This document shows, one piece after another, positions 5,813 to 10,866 of a stretch of DNA of 10,866 nucleotides. Below the pieces are notes generated by a model, which worked only from the letters and a program-made list of their open reading frames with translations, ran no database searches and was not told the DNA's origin. The position numbers and the translations under genes were made by a program. Source of the stretch: Pseudomonadota bacterium (GTDB lineage Bacteria; Pseudomonadota; Gammaproteobacteria; Pseudomonadales; Pseudohongiellaceae); assembly GCA_022563075.1 (NCBI GenBank), contig JADFOC010000038.1:1-10866 (forward strand), given 5' to 3'. Every line of letters begins with the position of its first letter. Position 1 is the first letter of the stretch.

Positions 5813-7330
5813 ATGATTAATTCAGGGTTTCTACGTTTGACCAACTCAGCTATTGTGGGTAGCAAGTTTAAATTATTAGTATCTGTGAGCCTGTGCATCA
5901 TGGTTCTGTCAATCATTACGTCCTGTGCGATCAATCCGGCGACTGGTAGTGCAAATCTGGTATTAATGTCAGAAAGACGGGAGAAAGAAATTGGTCTGGA
6001 AGAGCATGAAAAAGTTCTCGCCAGTATGCGGCTCTTTGAAGATGAAGAGCTATTGGCCTATGTAAGAGAAGTGGGCGAGAAGATGGGGAAGGTAAGTCAT
6101 CGGCCCAATCTTGAATATCACTTTAACATCATCGATAGTCCGGACATAAATGCATTCGCTCTTCCTGGTGGCTACGTATATGTCAATCGCGGCTTACTGA
6201 CATTCATGAATTCGGAAGCCAATCTCGCGGCGGTACTGGCACATGAGATTGGTCATATAACTGCCAGACATGCTGTGCAACAACAGGCAAGAGGAGCATT
6301 AGCGAAAACCGCCGCTACCGTTGGCGGGTTTGTCACTGCGGTAGCGACAGGTAGCAGTTATGTCGGCTCGCAAATAAGCGAAGTTGCTTCGATCTGGGCA
6401 CAGACAGGACTGAGTGGATTTGGCCGTGAACACGAATTAGAAGCGGACAGTCTGGGCGCGGGGTATTTGGTGAAAGCGGGTTATGATCCCTCGGCCATGA
6501 TCGATGTGATCACGATTTTAAAGAATCAAGAAGACTTCAATAGAAAAATTTCAAACAATAGTGGAGGCTACCACGGATTGTTTGCCACCCATCCACGCAA
6601 CGATACGCGATTACAGCAAGCGATTGCCGAAGTTGGAAGCCTGGACGACAATGAGATAACGCAGGCCGATGATAGCGCTTTTCGAGAGCATTTAGATGGC
6701 CTGATTGTAGGCGCAAGTCAGGGATCACAAACAACTGAAACTCGCAATCGCTACTACCAGGGCTTACTGGGATATACGTTAGTATTTCCGGATGATTGGG
6801 AAATATCTGAAACCACCACGACTGTCACCGCATCGTTACCAAGCGTGGGATCGATAAAAATAGAAGCTCAACGCATGCAAGATAATATAGAGCCACGTGT
6901 CTTCATTAGAGACAAGATGAATATTTCAAATTTACAGAAATCAGAATCGTTGTCTCAATATCGATTGATTGGCTATACGGGCATGACGGTCTCTCCGGAA
7001 ACAGGAAACCTAGAGCGAGTTGCAGCCATCTATCTAGGCCCTAGGGTATACATCTTTAGGGGGGAAATTCAGGATGCCAGTGCTAGCGATGAAATCGACG
7101 ATCTGCTGTTGGAGACTATTCGTACTTTCCGAGCCATTCAGCGAGGCGAGACATTTGCTGGCAATGAACTCAGACTGAAGTTTGTCCAGGCAAGCGAATT
7201 CTTTGATTTTAGGGTGGTCGCCAGAACCAGCAAAATTGCCAATTATCCAGAGGAAACTCTCAGGTTGCTCAATGGCTACTATCCTGCTGGGAATCCGGCT
7301 GCTGGCGAATGGGTTAAATTAGTTGAGTAA
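5813..7330 (+). CDS. M48-family zinc metalloprotease, predicted lipoprotein
   Basis: 505 aa from this start. The N-terminus has a hydrophobic stretch (about 20-36) ending in I-T-S-C, so Cys38 is probably lipidated and the protease sits in the envelope. The catalytic core is clear: HEIGH at 144-148 supplies two zinc-binding histidines and the catalytic Glu, and E210 in HELEAD is the third ligand. T-H-P at 259-261 matches the conserved His that acts as a switch in the BepA branch. Unlike BepA, there is no visible TPR region. Residues about 313-440 form a beta-rich domain (YTLVFPDDWEI), and the last 30 residues (LRLLNGYY, then EWVKLVE) look like half of a LysM-type module. The start at 5813 has AGGTGG upstream; ATG 5798 would add five residues. 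Last gene of the tight run, it may process or quality-control the neighbouring envelope proteins. Confidence 0.9.
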   Translation: MINSGFLRLTNSAIVGSKFKLLVSVSLCIMVLSIITSCAINPATGSANLVLMSERREKEIGLEEHEKVLASMRLFEDEELLAYVREVGEKMGKVSHRPNLEYHFNIIDSPDINAFALPGGYVYVNRGLLTFMNSEANLAAVLAHEIGHITARHAVQQQARGALAKTAATVGGFVTAVATGSSYVGSQISEVASIWAQTGLSGFGREHELEADSLGAGYLVKAGYDPSAMIDVITILKNQEDFNRKISNNSGGYHGLFATHPRNDTRLQQAIAEVGSLDDNEITQADDSAFREHLDGLIVGASQGSQTTETRNRYYQGLLGYTLVFPDDWEISETTTTVTASLPSVGSIKIEAQRMQDNIEPRVFIRDKMNISNLQKSESLSQYRLIGYTGMTVSPETGNLERVAAIYLGPRVYIFRGEIQDASASDEIDDLLLETIRTFRAIQRGETFAGNELRLKFVQASEFFDFRVVARTSKIANYPEETLRLLNGYYPAGNPAAGEWVKLVE

Positions 7331-7405
7331 CTATTCCGTTACTCCGTAAACTTGATACTCCTGAATAACTCACTTACTACGCACTGTTTCGATATTAGTT
7401 GTGGA

Positions 7406-7446
7406 GCATGTTAATTCGCATAAATTAGCATGCAGTGTTTGTTTTT
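7406..7446 (+). terminator. Candidate intrinsic terminator after the seven-gene run
   Basis: The arms at 7406-7416 (GCATGTTAATT) and 7423-7433 (AATTAGCATGC) pair over 11 positions with one G-U wobble and a 6-base loop. A T-rich run follows (TTTGTTTTT, 7438-7446). The stem is AT-rich, so it is weaker than a typical terminator, and four bases separate stem and T-run. The hairpin lies 75 bases after the protease stop and 98 bases before the next ATG. It could instead be a palindromic operator. This 213-base gap (7331-7543) otherwise shows no gene. Confidence 0.42.
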
Positions 7447-7543
7447 GAGCATCGTCGGTATAAACTTAGCTATTCAAAGATACCGAACAGCACTCGGAAA
7501 TGAATCAGCTTCGGCTGGGTAACAGCGATAAAAGATTAATCCA

Positions 7544-9337
7544 ATGACGGCAGTTGAGGAACAACAAAAAAGCAAGCCTAAGAAAAACTCCTTACTCAAT
7601 ATTAAGGATTTTCTGGATGGCCTACTGGCTGATGGTCGCATAAATCAAGAAGATTATGACGATGCCACCAGTAATCGGCATTCGGTCGAAAGACGTGATA
7701 AGCACATTTTGCACTATGTTTCAGAGCTCAATATAGAAGATCGACAAGCCAAAGGCCGCAAGCTTGATATCGAGAGTCTAACCATGGCGTTGAGCAAGCA
7801 AGCGGGTCAGGATTACTATCGAATTGATCCTTTAAAAATAGACGTGGCGCAAGTCACTCAAGTAATGTCCTATGCTTTTACCCAACGTCACCACATTCTG
7901 GCGGTAGAAGTAACCCCCTACCAAGTCACCATAACTAGCGCCGAACCCTATATCGATTCCTGGGTCTCAGATTTGGAACACGTGTTGCAGAAAAAGATCA
8001 ATCGTGTTGTTTCAAATCCAATAGAGATAAAGCGACTCACCACTGAGTTTTACAGTTTATCCAGTTCGATTAGCCGTGCGGTGGCGGGCGGGTCGCAGAA
8101 GAAAGGAATAGGTAATCTGGAGCAGATGTTGGAACTGGGCCAACTCAAGGACCCGGAAGCCAATGATCAGCACATCGTCAATGTTGTCGATTGGTTGCTG
8201 CAGTATGCATTCGAACAAAGAGCCAGTGATATTCATATTGAGCCGCGACGCGACAAAGGTAACATTCGATTTCGAATTGATGGCGTGCTCTATACCGTCT
8301 ATGCACTGCCCATGCAAGTATTGAATGCCGTTACCAGTCGCTTAAAGATTCTCGGTCGTATGAATGTCGCCGAGAAACGTAAACCTCAGGATGGCAGGAT
8401 AAAGACCAAGAGCCCGAACGGCAATGAAGTCGAATTACGGCTTTCCACATTGCCGACTGCCTTCGGTGAAAAATTGGTGATGCGAATCTTCGATCCCGAA
8501 GTCCTGCTCAAACCCTTCGAGCAACTTGGATTAATGAATGAAGATTTGATCAGATGGAAGAAAATAATAGCGAGTAATCATGGCATCGTGATAATTACTG
8601 GGCCTACCGGAAGTGGTAAAACCACGACACTGTATTCGACCCTGAAGACGCTGGCCACCGAAGAAGTGAACGTATGCACCATAGAAGATCCGATCGAGAT
8701 GGTTGAAGACAGTTTCAATCAGATGCAGGTGCAAGAGAATATTGACCTGAATTTCGCCGATGGCGTAAAAGCCTTACTCAGACAAGATCCGGACATCATC
8801 ATGATTGGAGAGGTGCGGGATTTGCGTACGGCTGAGATGGCGATTCAAGCCGCACTCACAGGGCACTTGGTATTTACCACTCTGCATACCAACGATGCTC
8901 CTTCGGCGATAACCCGTCTCCATGAATTAGGTGTTCCGCCTTACCTGATCAAGGCCACGGTGATTGGCGTCATGGCGCAACGGCTGGTTAGAATCCTGTG
9001 TCCCCATTGTAAGAAGCAATCGGACTTGTCCAGCGATATATGGGAGTCACTAACGCTGCCCTGGAAGGTAAAGTTGCCGCAGAGTGTCGCTGAAGCAAAA
9101 GGATGCCTCGAATGTCGAGAAACAGGATTCAAGGGCAGAGCAGGCATCTATGAAGTCATGCCCCTCACTGATTCCTTAAAGAAATTTGTAGACGACAAAT
9201 CTGATCTGCCAGCTTTGCGCAAGCAAGCCTATAAAGAGGGCATGTTGAGTCTGCGACTGAGTGGGGCGCAAAAAGTGGCTGCGGGAACTACCACTGTCAA
9301 CGAAATTCTTAGGGTTTCACCAGAGAGTACAAACTAG
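7544..9337 (+). CDS. GspE/PulE/PilB-family secretion ATPase
   Basis: 597 aa, the full length for a type II secretion or type IV pilus assembly ATPase, a cytoplasmic hexamer that powers pseudopilin or pilin extension at the inner membrane. Residues 1-180 are the N-terminal region that normally docks to the membrane platform. The ATPase part is complete: R-A-S-D-I-H-I-E-P near 226-234, Walker A GPTGSGKTT at 353-361, Asp box EDPIE at 381-385, Walker B DIIMIGEVRD at 417-426, and His box HLVFTTLHTND at 441-451. Four zinc-binding cysteines (486, 489, 521, 524) are present, as in GspE and PilB. No pilin, GspF/PilC or secretin gene is seen in the window, so which machine it serves is open. AAAAGA at 7530-7535 gives a modest ribosome site eight bases before the ATG. 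Confidence 0.95.
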   Translation: MTAVEEQQKSKPKKNSLLNIKDFLDGLLADGRINQEDYDDATSNRHSVERRDKHILHYVSELNIEDRQAKGRKLDIESLTMALSKQAGQDYYRIDPLKIDVAQVTQVMSYAFTQRHHILAVEVTPYQVTITSAEPYIDSWVSDLEHVLQKKINRVVSNPIEIKRLTTEFYSLSSSISRAVAGGSQKKGIGNLEQMLELGQLKDPEANDQHIVNVVDWLLQYAFEQRASDIHIEPRRDKGNIRFRIDGVLYTVYALPMQVLNAVTSRLKILGRMNVAEKRKPQDGRIKTKSPNGNEVELRLSTLPTAFGEKLVMRIFDPEVLLKPFEQLGLMNEDLIRWKKIIASNHGIVIITGPTGSGKTTTLYSTLKTLATEEVNVCTIEDPIEMVEDSFNQMQVQENIDLNFADGVKALLRQDPDIIMIGEVRDLRTAEMAIQAALTGHLVFTTLHTNDAPSAITRLHELGVPPYLIKATVIGVMAQRLVRILCPHCKKQSDLSSDIWESLTLPWKVKLPQSVAEAKGCLECRETGFKGRAGIYEVMPLTDSLKKFVDDKSDLPALRKQAYKEGMLSLRLSGAQKVAAGTTTVNEILRVSPESTN

Positions 9338-9440
9338 GCTGTGCGTTCTTTGTCGAAGTATTAGCCAACCAATCGGTCTGGTCACACTAAATTCAATCTG
9401 CGAGGACATTGGTCGTCGCGTCGAGCCTGCCCGGAATTTT

Positions 9441-10505
9441 ATGGAGCAAGAGAAACAAGATAACCAGGAGAATATTTTAGTCATTGGACCATCATGGATT
9501 GGAGACATGGTGATGGCACAGTCACTGCTAATGACTCTAAAAGAGCGAAACCACGATTGCCGTATTTCCGTAATGGCGCCAGCCTGGACACGACCACTAC
9601 TAGAAAGAATGCCACAGGTTGAGAAGAGTATTGATGCTCCCATGAAACATGGTGAGTTGAAACTCGGGACCCGTCGTTCCCTTGGCAAGCGCCTTAAGAG
9701 CGAAGCGTTCACCAGCGCCATCATATTGCCAAATTCCTTTAAGTCGGCGCTCGTTCCATTTCATGCCAGCATACCACGGCGCATTGGCTGGCGTGGAGAG
9801 TGGCGCAATCCCCTACTTACCGATTGTCGCAAGCTGGATAAGGAGAAGTTCCCTCTGATGGTGCAACGATTTGCTGCGTTAGCAGATCCGGTATCCATCA
9901 ATCCACCATCGAAAATTCCCAAACCAAGATTGCATATAGATTCGGCGAACGTAGCAATAGCCTTACAAAAATTCGGATTGGATCATACCCGGAAAATCAC
10001 CGTAATTTGTCCCGGTGCAGAATACGGAGAATCCAAGCAATGGCCATCTGCACACTATGCCACACTTTGTAATTCGCTGATCACGCAGGGATGGACAGTA
10101 TGGATATTTGGCTCATCAAATGATGTCACCATCGGCCAAGCAATTTTGTCTAATGTCGATAGTGACAAGCGCATGAACTGCAAGAATCTGGCAGGAAAGA
10201 CCAGCCTGGCCGAAGCGATCGATCTGATGTCCACCGCGCAAGCGATTGTCTCGAATGACTCTGGCTTGATGCATATAGCGGCGGCATTAGCTAAGCCGGT
10301 GGTGGCAATTTACGGCTCAACGTCCCCAGATTTTACCCCGCCACTGACGAAAAGGGTAAAATTACTCTCAACTGATATAGAATGCAGACCCTGCTTTAAA
10401 CGCGAATGCCCATTCGGCCATCAGCGATGTTTAACTGAATTAGACCCAGCGCGCGTGATAAGGGCTGTAGATGAGTTGGCTAGTACAATCCCGACCAAGG
10501 AATAA
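9441..10505 (+). CDS. waaF: ADP-heptose:LPS heptosyltransferase II
   Basis: 354 aa, the usual length for WaaF (RfaF), a cytoplasmic-face GT9 (GT-B fold) enzyme that adds the second L-glycero-D-manno-heptose to the LPS inner core. Seen: N-terminal VIGPSWIGDMVMAQSL (14-29) with the conserved Gly-Asp; IPRRIGWRGEWR (111-122); PGAEYGESKQWP (191-202), which in the family contacts the nucleotide-sugar; and SNDSGLMHIAAALAKPVVA (271-289), the donor-site signature. A Cys-rich tail segment (C315, C318, C323, C330) is typical of WaaF. ATG 9441 is chosen because the family N-terminus begins just after it; the frame is open back to 9261 but that stretch overlaps the ATPase gene and matches nothing in the family. 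The ribosome site is poor (CGGA at 9432-9435). The 103 bases before it show no gene or clear promoter. Confidence 0.95.
   Translation: MEQEKQDNQENILVIGPSWIGDMVMAQSLLMTLKERNHDCRISVMAPAWTRPLLERMPQVEKSIDAPMKHGELKLGTRRSLGKRLKSEAFTSAIILPNSFKSALVPFHASIPRRIGWRGEWRNPLLTDCRKLDKEKFPLMVQRFAALADPVSINPPSKIPKPRLHIDSANVAIALQKFGLDHTRKITVICPGAEYGESKQWPSAHYATLCNSLITQGWTVWIFGSSNDVTIGQAILSNVDSDKRMNCKNLAGKTSLAEAIDLMSTAQAIVSNDSGLMHIAAALAKPVVAIYGSTSPDFTPPLTKRVKLLSTDIECRPCFKRECPFGHQRCLTELDPARVIRAVDELASTIPTKE
10497..10501 (+). promoter_or_regulatory. Ribosome binding site before waaC
   Basis: AAGGA lies inside the end of waaF, ten bases before the TTG at 10512 and five before an out-of-frame ATG at 10507. Its spacing suits the ATG better than the TTG, which makes the waaC start unusual. 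Confidence 0.5.
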
Positions 10506-10511
10506 CATGAA

Positions 10512-10866
10512 TTGCGAGTATTAATCGTAAAATTATCATCACTGGGAGACATCATTCATACCCTTCCCGCGGTGACTGATGCCTATCATGCCCGCAAAGA
10601 TCTGGTATTTGACTGGGTAGTGGAAGAAAACTTTGTCGAAGTACCCGGCTGGCACCCTGCCGTAGACAAGGTCATACCCATTGCGCTTAGACGCTGGCGA
10701 CGAAACATTGTTAGGACCTACTTGAGCCAGGAATTTCGTGCATTCAAGCGGTCGCTACAGGGGATACATTATGATCTGGTTATCGATGCACAGGGCTTAA
10801 TCAAGAGCGGGCTCATAAGCCGAATTTCCCGGGGTTTAACTATAGGACTCAGCAATCGAACCATCC
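10512..10866 (+). CDS. waaC: LPS heptosyltransferase I (3' partial)
   Basis: The first 118 codons of a GT9 heptosyltransferase of the WaaC (RfaC) type, which adds the first heptose to Kdo in the LPS inner core. The N-terminus RVLIVKLSSLGDIIHTLPAV carries the conserved S-x-G-D-I/V-I/V-H-T-L-P signature with the family's catalytic Asp. VIDAQGLIKSGLISR, a hallmark of WaaC, appears near residues 92-106. The gene runs off the right edge. TTG at 10512 is the only start that keeps the whole signature. It lies six bases after the waaF stop, in the same frame, with AAGGA ten bases upstream. The ATG at 10507 is in another frame and stops after five codons. Close spacing indicates co-transcription with waaF. 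Confidence 0.92.
   Translation, partial: MRVLIVKLSSLGDIIHTLPAVTDAYHARKDLVFDWVVEENFVEVPGWHPAVDKVIPIALRRWRRNIVRTYLSQEFRAFKRSLQGIHYDLVIDAQGLIKSGLISRISRGLTIGLSNRTI

Noticed and set aside
7445..7472. Promoter for the ATPase gene (TTGAGC with TATAAA or TAGCTA downstream)
   Set aside because: TATAAA at 7459-7464 is only eight bases from TTGAGC at 7445-7450, and the better spaced TAGCTA matches the -10 consensus poorly; no convincing pair exists.
9261..9440. In-frame N-terminal extension of waaF reaching into the ATPase gene
   Set aside because: It overlaps the conserved 3' end of the ATPase gene and its translation has no family character; the heptosyltransferase N-terminus begins right after ATG 9441.

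Overview
The window looks like the chromosome of a Gram-negative bacterium, most likely a gammaproteobacterium of moderate GC. The signs are LPS inner-core heptosyltransferases, three lipobox signal peptides and a GspE/PulE-type secretion ATPase. All recognised genes lie on the + strand. I see no IS element, CRISPR array, tRNA or rRNA. The classification rests on gene content only.

Region 1 (1-7330) is a tightly packed run of seven genes that probably forms one operon. The window edge cuts it, so more genes may lie upstream. In order they are: a MotA/TolQ/ExbB-type proton-channel protein (5' end missing); a protein with a degenerate actin/Hsp70-like (ASKHA) fold and an FHA-like C-terminus; two membrane-anchored von Willebrand factor A (VWA) proteins; two unrecognised lipoproteins; and an M48 metalloprotease that is also a predicted lipoprotein. 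The two VWA proteins share an N-terminal membrane segment with the motif F-L-D-V-x-x-C-G-F-G-A. Its aspartate sits where ExbD and TolR carry their essential membrane aspartate. My inference is a pmf-driven ExbB/ExbD-type motor whose D-subunits carry coiled coils and VWA heads in the periplasm. A cytoplasmic pseudo-ATPase/FHA protein would be its regulator, and envelope lipoproteins and a lipoprotein protease its partners. I do not recognise this as a named system, and it is the main item of interest.

Region 2 (7331-7543) is a 213-base intergenic gap. It holds a hairpin followed by a T-rich run that could terminate the first operon. No convincing promoter was found in it.

Region 3 (7544-10866) holds a complete GspE/PulE/PilB-family ATPase, then waaF (heptosyltransferase II) and the start of waaC (heptosyltransferase I), which runs off the window. 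waaF and waaC are nearly contiguous and probably co-transcribed. They add the two L-glycero-D-manno-heptose residues of the LPS inner core.
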